The notes: generated by a model from the sequence alone, not told the origin. A stretch of 64,000 nt of DNA from Euclidia mi (GCA_944739405.2 OX123193.2:25223516-25287515), one strand, 5' to 3'; positions 39,701-47,200 are shown, counted from the first letter of the stretch. Program-made: numbers and translations.

Positions 39701-40147
39701 AACCCGATACGCTCTGCATGGCAGTCTGTTGGTATCTCCACTAGGCTATCGCTGCCTTATGCGGTGCGACCATGTAATATGAATAGTTACTCAGTACCTA
39801 CCTTTAGATATTCTTAACACTTGAAATGTATCAGTAAATAAATAATGTATCTACCTTTCACTGATTTGCCTCGCTTAACGACTAACGATTTGTACACTCA
39901 TGTGATTTTTTTATTTTTCAGAGCATCGACTGATAACAAGAAGAAGGAGAGCACCGCGGCAGTAGCGAACAACGCAGCGCCAGCTAGCGGCGGCAACTCG
40001 TACTACCAGGCGCCGGCGGCGGCGGCGGCGTCGTACGACCAGTCGTACGCGCAGCCCTACCAGCCCGCGTGGGGCTACCAGCAGCCGCCCGGCCCCTACC
40101 AGCACCACCCGCACCCCTGGGGCCCGCAGTACCCCAACTACTACTAG
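6745..40147 (+). CDS. Prp39: Pre-mRNA-processing factor 39 (U1 snRNP-associated, HAT repeats)
   Basis: Nuclear factor linked to U1 snRNP and 5' splice-site recognition in other species. Coding exons: 6745-6774, 6964-7530, 8980-9048, 9178-9414, 10743-10883, 12329-12475, 18672-18833, 19064-19189, 19926-20052, 20212-20359, 20811-20958, 21371-21481, 35188-35352, 36065-36285, 36535-36803, 39083-39281 and 39922-40147 (TAG). All phases agree and total 1030 aa. Residues 1-397 are acidic and disordered, with SEDELP, SDDELP and SEDELP at about 312, 331 and 351. HAT repeats begin with LDKYWKVVNDDPTDFTGW and include LERGLKAIPLSVDLW, ETCGLEFRSDRLWE, FEEGIKRPYFHVKPL and ALYEEFWMR. The C-terminus is rich in Y, Q, P and A. 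Exon 12 has an unusual AAG acceptor. Exons 8-17 are much more GC-rich than the introns. Intron 6 and intron 12 (13.7 kb) are swollen by LINEs. Confidence 0.93.
8263..8504. mobile_element. Fold-back/TIR MITE in Prp39 intron 2
   Basis: The ends are inverted copies of each other over about 60 bp. Both carry GGGAGCTAACATTGTCAAAA and ATCGGAAT; the arms differ by a few substitutions and small indels. The interior is non-coding and AT-rich. Confidence 0.75.
9436..9759 (-). mobile_element. TIR MITE, family copy 2
   Basis: A 324-bp copy of the family at 3045-3364, in the opposite orientation. Termini are AATAGGGTATTTGAC/GTCAAATACCCTATT with the same internal inverted segment. It lies in Prp39 intron 4, 22 bases after the exon 4 donor. 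Confidence 0.82.
10268..10560 (-). mobile_element. tRNA-derived SINE (minus), followed by a second SINE fragment
   Basis: A minus-strand copy of the SINE at 5622-5885: CATA microsatellite tail at 10280-10300, shared body, and tRNA-like head ending near 10553. A further SINE-like fragment follows at 10560-10665 (CGCCTCTTACGACACCCAC). It lies in Prp39 intron 4. Confidence 0.7.
10955..11350 (+). mobile_element. LINE 3'-end remnant
   Basis: The plus frame near 11180-11340 reads LRWLGHVERMGEERGVKRAY then GRPRYRWKDVVEQDLKAL. This is the conserved C-terminal tail of endonuclease/RT LINEs. The upstream part is frameshifted. It lies in Prp39 intron 5. Confidence 0.75.
11561..12236. mobile_element. 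TIR-bounded DNA element in Prp39 intron 5
   Basis: 11561-11604 and 12188-12236 are inverted copies of about 44 bp. Both contain GCGTATTTACA-like and ATACAAGGCC blocks followed by an ACGCA motif. The interior is non-coding. It includes a short perfect hairpin, GGAGCCCTGC-GAA-GCAGGGCTCC, near 11889-11911, and a further inverted pair at 12026-12040 and 12119-12133. No target duplication was resolved. Confidence 0.6.
13373..16249 (-). CDS. CR1-like LINE ORF2: endonuclease-reverse transcriptase, no upstream ATG
   Basis: APE-type endonuclease followed by reverse transcriptase. From the N-terminus the frame reads TVAHQNIQGLSGKDLELGLY then VMCITEHWL, so the conserved endonuclease start precedes the first ATG (16114). 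Other endonuclease motifs are YRPP, GDFNVN, TCLDNIFSN and TSDHCG. RT motifs are NYRPISILPAFSKIFEK, FGFTKGLSTTDA, FCDLSKAFDCV, GVPQGSILGPFLFLVYINDL and VLFADDTSLIF. The C-terminus has HNINTRNR and IYNKLP. The frame is open from 16249 (after a TGA at 16250-16252) to the stop at 13373, about 958 codons. It overlaps ORF1 by 52 nt in the -1 frame. No ATG occurs in the 45 codons before residue V-M-C, so ORF2 is probably made by frameshift from ORF1 or by re-initiation. Confidence 0.88.
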   Translation of the reverse strand, partial: HKFFKLKNRTKGRHIELTVAHQNIQGLSGKDLELGLYLENHSIKVMCITEHWLKEYQIKFINNTQYTVHSAFSRKQAIHGGSLIIVSNSLTCKERKDITSLSIERTVELSCIELEQHIIICVYRPPLSDFNLFESVMEDAISKIRSNKKGIIVCGDFNVNILENSIMTCRFLNLFRSFNLKNLFLEPTRITATSFTCLDNIFSNCIVSDRVVTSELTSDHCGQLARFPYYNDSIVQRVLVRPLPRHKFNEFRNKVLIGMNTMNPDLIEIDSPNKNFNNLFNIVNNTFQNTFKTKKKVIKESRAFNEWATAGIYKSRATMYELYGMKKYNSDLNFTEYVRNYSKIFKRVCNTAKAIFVRNKIKQSSNKVKATWRAINETTGKTTLRSNSFSLLDNDKLIHNDEEVAHTFNNFFASIPLTTTRELKSSAIVAENLLESSVGKCEVIFKFHSISSTDIINTFKSLESKNTGDLWGISVKVLTSIIAPYLSNLFNKCIKSGSFPDLMKHSRIIPLFKSGNKTDPSNYRPISILPAFSKIFEKIILKQLLRHFNQNSLLHGEQYGFTKGLSTTDAGVALLKHIYSAWENSQNAVGVFCDLSKAFDCVCHETLLCKLRHYGVQTKALDVIKSYLSDRIQCVEINGSKSSGLPVDLGVPQGSILGPFLFLVYINDLPFYLRNICDVVLFADDTSLIFKEDRNKEHFNEINSALIQVTKWFNVNNLVLNAKKTKCVKFALPNVRNLGPNIVLNDDVLETTESTLFLGLTLDSKLQWGAHVTYLSGKLSSAAYAVKKVRRLTDVDTARLVYFSYFHSVMSYGILLWGRAADIQNIFILQKRAVRAIYQLKTRVSLKEKFKTIGILTVASQYIYASVMHVRLNINSYKMNSDRHNINTRNRHKLCVPYFRLHKTHSSFIGLSIRIYNKLPTYILDLPLSSFQAEVKKNLINKAYYSLKDYFDDRSAWK
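16198..17781 (-). CDS. CR1-like LINE ORF1: coiled-coil protein with possible SGNH-esterase domain
   Basis: 527 aa from the first ATG (17781; an in-frame GTG at 17802 is an alternative) to TGA at 16198-16200. Residues about 15-135 and 190-280 are heptad-rich and charged, predicting coiled coils. A basic stretch near 150-190 (KRHRKYNKLNKHIRK) could bind RNA. The C-terminal third has VYMFSDRLGLGLGSS, then IIISYGDS, then an N/H-rich LNTMMNRHIHEHN. This order resembles the SGNH/GDSL-type esterase domain of CR1-clade ORF1 proteins, but the match is by eye and the catalytic serine and histidine are not secure. ORF1 proteins are RNA-binding chaperones of the retrotransposition complex. The last 18 codons carry the frameshift heptamer. 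Confidence 0.75.
   Translation of the reverse strand: MSHSTMSTMMTRKATAKDLENKLRITLIELKKCQEENIHLLKERADCEEDIRIVNDRVSNLKAQLAKLHIEYMDTLAQRDRLQEEIHLLTATNDGHSWSMSRIRELECCLEQSIINIKSLEQTVEELNSRKTQNLYTEVVGTSLGHRSTKPFKLNTSGLKRHRKYNKLNKHIRKLIFSLKQYKKNKVTSQQYKVLVSERSELLLDLEKYNTELINSKMLYDQHTRDLKGQITSLQSQIDRMNTQYQNEVQDYIRKYDEIAQVGRQNLEYVKALTNTNTCLNSIKSTIPTCESQNIFDIDKSYYLANNTTDRSSLGRNGTNKVYMFSDRLGLGLGSSINCELKQHNIINYCYPESSFSHLIDKLNTTIFDRESTIIISYGDSQMVTKKDIINLTEVMLSLHRTYDCKFISMTLPYAYSLNTMMNRHIHEHNLMLYNLTWQYKDFILFFDINNFINNFTLTKDTMYLPLFYKRQVAKLLAYNIQNDTGTCRVSKNLVSVNSSYPYNSSIENTDTSSLNLRTGQRVDILN
16234..16240 (-). promoter_or_regulatory. Candidate -1 programmed frameshift heptamer
   Basis: In ORF1 frame the minus strand reads ...AGT TCT TTA AAC TTA AGA..., giving T TTA AAC, a canonical X XXY YYZ slippery site. 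Slipping back one base enters the ORF2 frame as TTT AAA CTT AAG, five codons after that frame's last stop (16250-16252). A possible downstream stem pairs 16210-16216 with 16167-16173 (7 bp, one G-U). Its 17-nt spacer is longer than usual, so the stimulator is uncertain. Confidence 0.72.
18597..18646. repeat. Perfect 24-bp-arm palindrome just upstream of Prp39 exon 7
   Basis: Arms 18597-18620 and 18623-18646 are exact reverse complements with a 2-base loop. The repeat ends 25 bases before exon 7 (18672), so in the pre-mRNA it would form a hairpin across the branch-point/polypyrimidine region. Confidence 0.85.
20959..21310 (+). repeat. CA/CTGA/CTCA simple-sequence tract
   Basis: About 340 bp of mixed CACA, ACTG and ACTCACTC short repeats begins directly after the Prp39 exon 11 donor and fills most of intron 11. 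It is non-coding. Confidence 0.85.
21482..24070 (+). other. Prp39 intron 12, first part: SINE and other repeat fragments
   Basis: No gene seen. 22550-22740 is a repeat beginning CTAGCTGTTTCCCACGG and ending in ACAAACAGACAAACAGAC, common in lepidopteran interspersed repeats. 23095-23290 is a plus-strand fragment of the SINE family represented at 39385-39756. 23335-23525 is another interspersed repeat (CCCACTGCTGGGCACGGGCC). The rest is AT-rich and unremarkable. Confidence 0.6.
24075..27190 (+). mobile_element. Jockey-clade LINE, 5'-truncated, in Prp39 intron 12
   Basis: A GC-rich island in AT-rich intron, on the host strand. 24099-24194 is the last part of ORF1 (ending SAALLSLFAQKVRAGDIDVT...SNG, stop TAA) and overlaps the ORF2 start by 8 nt (ATGGATAA), a Jockey-like arrangement. 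ORF2 is complete. About 170 bp of 3' UTR ends near 27195 in an AT-rich stretch. Most of ORF1 and the 5' UTR are missing, so the copy cannot be autonomous. No target duplication was resolved. Confidence 0.85.
24186..27020 (+). CDS. Jockey-type ORF2: endonuclease-reverse transcriptase
   Basis: 944 aa, open from ATG 24186 to the stop at 27018-27020. The N-terminal APE-type endonuclease has VVHWNAQSLSGK, LISETHL, YRPPGT, GDLNAKHPAWH, LDILIS and SDHRPVL. The central RT has NPRKAPGEDGIPN, NYRPITLLSTTSKVFERLL, FGFRQAHSTTLQL, MLDMEKVFDRVWHDGL, GVPQGSCLSPVLY and LIADDAAYL (catalytic Asp pair present). The start is certain because HWNAQSL is the conserved endonuclease N-terminus. The usual 'EKAFDRVWH' reads EKVFDRVWH here. 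The C-terminus has a short Ser-Pro-His run from a CAC/CCA microsatellite (26888-26920). Endonuclease nicks the target and RT primes reverse transcription there. Confidence 0.9.
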   Translation: MDKPLRVVHWNAQSLSGKIGLLRLFVKEQQVDIMLISETHLKTTAPLKIPGYYVYRQDEVSPAGIAYRGLAVLVKRTMVHQLVEPKRHNTIYALGVDVQVGGREMRLYAAYRPPGTGSTNTFNVAELRKLLLPTTPTIIAGDLNAKHPAWHCASSDRAGELIFQDASTYNYEVAGPREPTRLDPSGRNDNVLDILISRGLRAPPTQEVLPDLPSDHRPVLLVFREPATMVNLPRPRTQTNWDQFEEELAAYHQPSTIHTSEEVDAAAEELSSTIQAALRASSSTRANSERRAPLPASIRKLLEEKRDAKKTWMRTRHPRDKTRYNRLTNALKAALWEHRGDEWEQHLSHIEENQASLSRLCRQLSAEPNPTRPLLGRDGLLRYKAADRAEIIASSLEQQFTPHEVQDEAHSREVEELVRTYLSTPLVSSDGGDLLVTPQEVAAVIRKTNPRKAPGEDGIPNSALHRLPRKSLIAATQLFNGILRTGHFPTSWKRGRVIVLPKPGKDPRKPENYRPITLLSTTSKVFERLLLAKITPHLIPRPEQFGFRQAHSTTLQLTRVLGEMATWLNKRGHTVTVMLDMEKVFDRVWHDGLIYKLSTSTIPRHLITVIASFLRGRTFHVAVEDVTSEERSIEAGVPQGSCLSPVLYAHYTDDIPVVGDVKLALIADDAAYLSSSRNARHAARKLTPTLEALPGWLKKWRLKCNVSKTQAMVTGRVQYPPCLKLMGEEIPWSPTVKYLGVTIDRNLTMSHHVGTIVAKAQVARAKLRPLLSSRLPLRAKLALYKTYIRSRLTYAGPAWYNMTARTTRQRLQRVENVCLRLAVDAPRYLRNATIHRDLKWEPIEGFVSGLARGMFERADRSEHNHLVNIAPLPHPDTTTLIRRRLKRPARELIPIPSSGASSSPPPPPPPHPLDDQPPPSRRRLTGPLPTETHPVGQPRGRPTQ
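27658..27939 (+). pseudogene. Harbinger (HARBI1-like) transposase N-terminal fragment
   Basis: The first about 45 residues (MAVPYYNYLITLYKERHARK then RKRIRDLCDPFTLNDREFQL) resemble the N-terminus of PIF/Harbinger transposases, where an R-x-R-D...DPF...L-x-D-x-x-F pattern precedes the helix-turn-helix. Homology appears lost after about codon 48, and the catalytic DDE region is absent. No termini were identified. It lies in Prp39 intron 12 downstream of the Jockey element. Confidence 0.55.
28079..28128 (+). pseudogene. tRNA-Ser(UGA)-like 5' fragment
   Basis: The sequence has a serine-tRNA acceptor/D-arm (GTGTCCGAGTGGTTAAGGAC, box A) and an anticodon arm with loop CTTGAAA (anticodon TGA). It then stops before the variable arm and T-arm. 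This is a truncated pseudogene or SINE head, not a working tRNA. Confidence 0.7.
29165..31969 (+). CDS. YqaJ-like PD-(D/E)xK exonuclease, transposon-borne
   Basis: Four coding exons, 29165-29244, 30041-30203, 31299-31675 and 31771-31969 (stop TAA), give 272 aa in consistent phase. A non-coding first exon probably ends at 29044 (donor GTGAGT). The N-terminus is lysine-rich. Exon 2 encodes degenerate 'NDVSNIS'-like repeats. Exons 3-4 form the nuclease: PAIQYGKSNEQTAL, then GASPDGIYKDGIVEIKCPYS (the D...ExK catalytic core), then WYFQIQGQLHV, all in the order of YqaJ/lambda-exonuclease-type nucleases. Key acidic residues and lysine are present, so the protein may be active. AATAAA follows the stop at about 31970. 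Insects carry many YqaJ-domain proteins of unknown role in repeats; its function here is unknown. It lies between the TTAA-flanked inverted ends. Confidence 0.78.
29359..29700 (+). mobile_element. tRNA-derived SINE inside the YqaJ gene intron
   Basis: The tRNA-like head has box-B GGTTCGATTCC near 29422. The body contains a C/T-rich block and an ATT microsatellite tail (29734-29750). It is inserted in intron 1 of the YqaJ gene. Confidence 0.65.
30315..30718 (+). mobile_element. Two head-to-tail non-autonomous Helitron-like copies
   Basis: Two copies of the same about 190-210 bp unit (AAAGCTGAAGAGTTTGTTTG...) end at 30526 and 30718. Each ends with a GC hairpin (GCGGGTGTAACCGCGG) a few bases before CTAG, and the next base is T. 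The 3' hairpin plus CTRR terminus is the Helitron hallmark. It lies in the YqaJ gene intron 2. A related family end is at 49150-49181. Confidence 0.68.
32533..35187 (+). other. Prp39 intron 12, last part: SINE heads and a TIR element
   Basis: Contains partial SINE copies (32760-33065; the sequence GGATGGGTGACCG near 32878 resembles the 5S rRNA 3' region), a TIR-bounded element (33123-34074) and a minus-strand tRNA-type SINE head at 34820-34905 (GATTCGAACCCGAGACCC). The rest is AT-rich with no gene. Exon 13 of Prp39 follows. Confidence 0.55.
33123..34074. mobile_element. TIR-bounded DNA element, non-coding
   Basis: 33123-33155 and 34042-34074 are inverted copies: GTGCCACGAGAA, one variable base, ATAGAC, one variable base, then TTTTGTAAACAAA. 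The 952-bp interior has no convincing transposase. No target duplication was resolved. Confidence 0.65.
37436..38953. mobile_element. TIR-bounded DNA element in Prp39 intron 15
   Basis: Inverted termini of about 33 bp both contain AACATATCTGAC and GAAGAT.CGTCG. The left end also carries internal repeats of the same motif (37500-37560). The interior (about 1.5 kb) has no recognisable transposase. A SINE fragment (CTCTGCCTACCCCTCCGGGG) lies near 38700. Confidence 0.6.
39385..39756 (-). mobile_element. tRNA-derived SINE with 17-bp target duplication
   Basis: A minus-strand SINE with its tRNA-like head at the right (GCAGCGATAGCCTAGTGG on the minus strand) and CAT repeats at the left. It is flanked by an exact 17-bp duplication TTATGCGGTGCGACCAT (39368-39384 and 39757-39773), direct proof of retrotransposition into Prp39 intron 16. 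Related copies lie at 42985-43358, 43365-43618 and, in part, 23095-23290 and 55200-55500. Confidence 0.88.
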
Positions 40148-40577
40148 CAGCGGGGCGCCAGCCTCCCGTCCGCCGGCGCCGGGACCCACCGCGCCCCGCG
40201 ACTGGACGCGAGGCCCCCCGCGACACATTCCGCCCCGAGAGACTCGCGCGCTTGGACCCGGGCGCCGTCTCCGCATCTCACCTTCCCGGCTCCGCAGACG
40301 TTCTCGACGGGCGGGTTTTTGTAATTAGATTTTTGACTACTGACTGCCGTCTATTCATCTTGTCTGTCGGTTTTGATAAGGCTGCTACCGATTATTATTG
40401 CGGTATTTCCAGACTTAGGTACCTTTTCGATGTTCGATAATGTTCACGAGTGCGATGCGGGAGACTCGGCATTCGACAGTGGGAGTCGTAATAATTCAAT
40501 TGTGGTTATTTGCGATGAAATGTTTATTGACGTAAACATAATAACACTTATGTGAAACATTACATATATTTTTAAGA

Positions 40578-40583
40578 AATAAA
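40578..40583 (+). terminator. Prp39 polyadenylation signal
   Basis: AATAAA lies 431 bases after the Prp39 stop. 40148-40577 is the 3' UTR, GC-rich at first and then AT-rich, with no other gene. Confidence 0.7.
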
Positions 40584-40861
40584 TAATATTATCTTCATAT
40601 TCCACCTTGTTATTATTCCGATCCATCAGTCTTCGATAAAATTATTACTTTTAACATTCCATTATTAAGTATAGTCAATTTTAGAAAGTTTATGTATTGT
40701 TGCAATACAATATAATTCAGTATACCTTACATCGATATCAGCATTGGGATTGTCGGATACATGAATATTCCAATGTGTCATTACTTATCTCATAGTACAT
40801 AGATACAATTAGCAAATATGTAGAAATAAATAATTCATATCAATCAAGGTAACAAGATCAT

Positions 40862-40867
40862 TTTATT
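40862..40867 (-). terminator. Candidate htk polyadenylation signal
   Basis: TTTATT on the plus strand (AATAAA on the minus) lies about 390 bases after the htk stop at 41258. The tail-to-tail gap between the two convergent genes is then only about 280 bp. Confidence 0.5.
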
Positions 40868-41257
40868 ACAATATAAGTGAATATTATTTTCATAAAACTT
40901 AGCTCTACTATGAGGATCATCAAATACAATATAATACAAATCATATAAAAAGAAATATCAAAATAAATTGATTTTACTCTCTATGTACAGGCATAACACG
41001 ATGTGATGATACAACAAACTATGTAGGTGATGTAAATGCCATCTGGAGTTCATCATAACTTATAATGTACGTCTAGATCTATAGAAGCAATAGTTCACTT
41101 TGTCCACGGTTCGAATGTTTTAATCACCAGGTCAACGAGCACAGAGCACAGGGCACACAGTTACACACTACGATGTACATGAACTGGTACGTGTTCATTC
41201 TAAAACGAACAAACTCCGCTGACGCGCTGTCGGACGACAGCTTTACGACATTCTTCA

Positions 41258-44200
41258 TCATGAGCACGCAGCCTTTGCAGCCTTCACAGCTAATGAACAA
41301 AAAAATGTTAATATGTATCACACACATGGAGTAATTTAGATAAAAGCATCTGACACTGCTTTCCGGAGGGCCTAGACAAGTGGCATTCGCTTCTAATTTC
41401 TACTATCGCCAAAGAGCTCAGATATTTACATAGAGGCGCATTTAATATGAGCGCTTTGAAGACGTACTTTCTACGACTCAAATTGCCGCTCGGCGGCGTG
41501 GCAGTCGCGCTGCGGCAGCTGTCTCTCTCTCCTCCAGTGTATCTTAACTACGGGAGCGAGAGAGACGGAGAACGACGCCAGCGCCGCCAACGCTGCCAAC
41601 TACTAACTAAACTGGAGACAGTCCCCACTTGGAATCGGCACACGAAATCCTTAAGAACTGCGCTTCTATGTAAATCTGTATTCATTGCTATCGCTATCGA
41701 TTTGTTGTCATGGTACACGAACAATGCGTTCTTCGTTGACCACGTATAGCCTAAGTCAGTTCCACACCTTTTTGTACTGAGCGAATAGCGATAACGCTAA
41801 TTGAATGCTGTCTACAGGGCCAGGATTTAAAATATAATTCCTCGCAAGTAAGAGGTGACTAAGATAAATACACGCGGTAAATAGTATCGTGGTATAGTAG
41901 GCCAATTCCTCCTTTCCAAGGAGAGGCTTAGTCCAGCAGTGGACTGTAAGGCGCTGAAGATGATGATGATGAATAGTATCTTAAGGTGGCAATATACCCC
42001 AGCAGTGGTCTACAAAATATTGAAGATGATAAATGTTAGTACGAACCTTCTCTCTCCTTCCGGCGTAGCTTCTTGCGGCGGCGGTCGATGGCCGCCAGCT
42101 CCGCCTTCACCGAGTGGTACGCCTTGCGCAGGTCCGCCAGGCGTGACGTCAGCACGTTTATGCGCGTCTGGCAGTCCCACGTAGGATCTGCTTGAAGAAG
42201 TAACGTACATTGTATAATAATTAATACAGTTACATTGATTAGCAATTAGACTTCACCTGCGTGAATTATACACTAAACCAGACTCACTATTGGCGTAAAG
42301 AGTACAAAGATCTGTTCGGTATTTTTATAATGTTTATAGATTTTCTATAGATACAAAAGCTTATAGGTAAGGTATGGTAAAAGTTGCTTTATATCGTACG
42401 AGATCGTTACAGCGTACGCTTTTAAGTAAGTTATCGTTTAAGTCGTCTATTCACGTCAGTATATAAGCCGCAATGTAAAGCGCGCGCGTTCAATACTTGA
42501 GATACCTACCTGTCTATGACTGCATGGGACACATATAGGACAAATTAGTGCGAGAACACATACATACATACATAGACTCACGCCTGTTTCCCCGAAGGGA
42601 TAGGCATAGGCATATTAAACGCCCACTTTTCGCCAGTGTTTTGATCCCACGTAATAGGTGGCGATTTTGTTTGCCAGAGCCTCGTCCGTTGATCGGCAAG
42701 TGCACCACTTGCAGGTGAGGTTGGCTTGGGACCCTAAGTTCTTGGTGGGAACCCTATGCACCCCTTGGTGGGAACCCTATGCACTCCTTGGTGGGAACCC
42801 TATGCACCCTTATTAGTGCGAGAAATGCATCAATTTTCTAATAATTAGAAAAAAAAGTCTGGTGACTGAGCCTCAATATCTCCCAAAGCATTAATTGCCC
42901 AAGTATGGTGCCGAGGTAAAAAAATATCGAAATATTCGGTAAAATACGAGATTTTAATTTTTGTTGCGTATATTATAAATCTTATTATCCTCCCAGCGTT
43001 ATCCCAGTTTCAACCCGGAGTCCGCTTACTAGTCTAACCGGATTTGGCTGAATATTGGCTTTTCCACAGAGCGACTGCCTCTCTGACCTCCGCAACCCGA
43101 AGGGATATATTTATATACTTCACGGTTTAGACTAGTGTTAGTTACCTCATAAGGTACTAACTCCCTATAACGACTGTCAAAGATATTCATGGCAGCTGAG
43201 ACCGACGGCTTAACGAGCTCTCCGAGGCGCGCGGCAAGTGGTAATTAACAATTTAATACGCACATAACTCCGAAAAGTCATTGGTGCGCGCCGTGGATTC
43301 GAACCCGATACCCTCTGCATGGCAGTCTGTTGGTATTTCCACTAGGCTATCGCTGCCTTTTTCATCATCATCCTCTTAGCGTTATCCCCGTTTCAATCTG
43401 GGGTCCGCTTTCTAGTCTAACCGGATTTGGATAAATATTAGCTTTTCCACAGAGCGACTGCCTGTCTGACCTCCGCAACCCGAAGGGATAGCGATATTCC
43501 ATGGTTTAGACTAGTGTGACTTTATATAGAAGGTACTGATGCCCTGTAACGACTGTCAAAAATCTTCATGACAACCGGGACCGACACGACAGCTTAACGT
43601 GCGCTCCGAGCACATGAGTAAATAAACCGATCAGAGAGACAGCTTCTTAAGAGCTTGTAAATTTGTTACCTATTTTGGTAGGGTTGTCACAATATCTAGG
43701 TTAAGACAAATCGCTTGTTCGGTATACGACAGATTCTGGATTGGACAGATTCGTGATTTGGCAGATTCCCAACTCGACAGATTCGTGGATTGGGCAGATT
43801 CTTGGACTCGACGGATTCGCTATACGGCAGAAGTACAGTTGTAAATAAAATAGCGAGTGGAACCAAAAAAGGCATGCACCTGAAACTTTTAAAAGCACGG
43901 AATAAAAATATACATTTGTTACCAACGTGACGACGTGATTTATTTGACAGTCCCAACGATACCACTAATAGTGTTGAATATTTTTCTGGTAATATGATCT
44001 ATTTTGCTAATAAACATGGGAATCTCCTTTAGCTATTATGTGCCACTAGTTTTACCACGGGGATAGGTACATAAGTTTAAAAAGGAATTATGTAAAACAA
44101 ATAAACGTCTACAAAACAAATAACTATAAAGTGATCAACCATCGATAGGCTTACAAAAAACAGGTGCATGCAATTTTCGACCTTATTGACAATTCATGAT

Positions 44201-47200
44201 AGTCTTTTTTTGGTATTTTCTTGCTTTCTGACATTGATACGTTAATAAAATTATAAATTCTGATATTCGTCAATAAGGTCGAAAATCGCATGCACCTGAT
44301 TTTTGTAAGCCATATCGATGGCTGATCACTTTCTGATAGTCATTGGTTTTGTAAACGTTAATTGCTTTTACACAATTTCACAACTAATGAGTTCATGAGG
44401 ATCCCCTGGGGGATCGGGCTAGAAGATCCTGCTGGACAACATGCAAACATGTTAAGCATTTCGTTGCCAACATTGACAATATTTGTTTCAAGATCGAAAT
44501 ATTCGCGAAACTTTTGCTCGAGCAATTCAACAAATGCGATAAATTATCAGGAGGTATAATCAAAAAACCCAATTGTACGTTACCATCGCTAAAATCTTTA
44601 TAATGACTGAATTATTTCATCTAGTATTATTCATAGACACAGTACAATAAACAACCATTATTAATAATAAAATACCACGTATTTACATTAAAATATTAAA
44701 ACTTGCAACGTACAAAAGAAACAACCCATAACACGCGGCGCAGTGTCAGGTATAACATAATAATAAAAAAAGTTACAGTACGAAGTTTTGAAATTAAGCT
44801 CTTGAAGCTTGCTGTAAGCTCAAGGATTTTTTTATTGTGTTAAATGCCCAAACTAAATGTAAAATGAAAATAAAATGTAGTTATGGAGAAAAGAGGTGTG
44901 CTGTTCCTTCAATTAGAGTGATGATAAGGTTAGGTGATCATGTCTGGTGGACCGCGGCCTGACCGATGTTGCTGAGTGCTTGTGTAAGATATTCTATACA
45001 CAGGGTGTAAAAAGACCCTTAACGAAAACTGAAACTCCATATTGTACCAATCACTACGAACATTTTTAACTTGGGCACCATACCTGGAAAATTACTGGTT
45101 CAGGAGATATTGAGGCTCAAAGTTAGTATGGAATTTTTCTAATTAGGTACAAAATCGATGCATTTACCCCGCCAATATGTTTTTTAGATGCCCTATGACC
45201 CCATGGATAAGTAGCAATTTCGAGCATTGCACGCGCGCGCTTATAATTGCGATTTAAAAAATTTCAGTCAGTCAAAAAGTTTCCCAGGTATTATTTTTGG
45301 TTAGTATGACTTGGCATGATGTCCACAACAAGTAGACTTCGGCTTGGTGATGGGTATTGTGTGTAAAGCGGCGATAGCCTAGTGATGTACGTAACGGACT
45401 GCCGAGACGATGGTCTTGGGTGCAGTCCCCAAGTACCCCGGGCACACACCTTAGACTTTTCAGAGTTGTGTGTATTTAAAAAGTTAATTATCGCTCGCTC
45501 AATAATGTGCCCGGTAGATGGCAATAGGCTCGTCCCCTATAAGCGTGTGGGCGTGTAATACACCTCTGCCTACCCCTTCGGGGATAAAAATGCGTAAGGT
45601 ATGTTATGTAGTTATGTTATAGTTACCCAGGTCGACGTAGAAGTTATACTTGAGCGGCGCGTGGTGGTGCAGGTGCGGCGCGTCGTCGGTGTCCCGCCGC
45701 GCGCGCCGCCCACGTCTGCCGCCGCCCGCCGCGCCCGCCAGCGAGCTCTCCGACGCCTTACGTGACCGACCACCTGACACACAAACACATCAGTACTTAC
45801 TAATCAATTCTAGGTCACAGCCCATTTTAGCCAAACGCCTCCCTCCCATCCAGCACCATCTACACTCTGCATTGTCGATAGTTCATTAGGCCTCTATCAG
45901 ACAGAGAGCGGTCACGCGGTCAAGCGTTCAAGCGGTCTGTTTTGCGTTCTTTGTGTTATATTACGTTACATAGGGCCCTATCAGACAGAGAGCGGTCACG
46001 CGGTCTATGTAACGTAATATAACACAAAGAACGCAAAACTGACCGCTTGAACGCTTGACCGCGTGACCGCTCTCTGTCTGATAGAGCCCTATGACTCACC
46101 AGGCACCCGATATGCGCTCACTACCTACATCATCTATGCAATCATTGAATAGAAGACCACGAGTGGACGCCGCGATGTTAACTAGTGACCGCCAAGAGGT
46201 CCATGATTGGACGCCTGCTTTTAACGCATCGTCTACGCAGTGCGCGATCCCCTTTGTTGTCAACGATTGCATAGATGATGTAGATAGTGAGCACATATCG
46301 GGTGCCGGGTAAGTCGAATGAACTGTGACGTATATGAAGAACTGAACTAGAACACCAAAACATTAGATTAGTTAGCTGTCGGGTAATATGATGTCGATTG
46401 CTTACCATGAGATTTATCCACATCGTGTGAAGCCGCGTCATTCGCTCGGCCCTCATCCTCGTCTTCCTTTCTATCTGACGGGCTATCTCGTTCAGATATC
46501 CGCCGCTCCCTGAGGACACGAATAAAGAATATTGAAGTCGTTAATTTACAGATTCATTGAGGCGACATTTTTATAAAATCTTTTTGCCGGGCTGATAGAG
46601 TTTTGGTGACACTTCTGGGGTGTCATAAAAGTTCCTGACACTGACACCCCGAAACATAGGAGTCGATAAAGTGTGATATTGTAAGAAGAATAAGACGAGA
46701 ATTTATAAGACTAGCTGTGACAAAAACGGGGTGGGGCTAAAAAACATAAAAAACCGTGTGGATGGATTGGATGACCCTTTTTATTTACAAACAGTGAAAC
46801 AGCAACTTACAGGGCTCCCGAGACAGGGATTAAGGGTTCAACCAAGGGGGATTATAAGCAGTGGCGTAGGAAGGGGGGGGGGGGGGCGGCGGGGACGGTC
46901 CGGGTGCCATCCTTTTTGGGGTGACACCCAAAACTCAATTAAGAACAATGTACAAAAACATAGGCACTAGCTCAGCACTACGAGAGTTAGCAGGGAATTG
47001 TTAAGATCATCCGCCAACTATCGCCCCAGGTGCCACCCAAGCTAGCTACGCCACTGATTATAAGACTCACTGATGACATGCTTCCTACTAACTGAAACTA
47101 CGATGGCATTCCTTCTAACCGAATCCATTTACGGCGGAGTCACGGGAACTGCGTTGGCCTGACATCCGCGACGGATAGCTAACCCTGAGTGCATATGAGG

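Noticed and set aside
41447..41749. 100-codon plus-strand open frame in the last htk intron
   Set aside because: There is no recognisable domain, and it overlaps weakly inverted sequence (TTTACATAGA[G/A]GCGC at both ends), so it is probably a MITE remnant rather than a gene.
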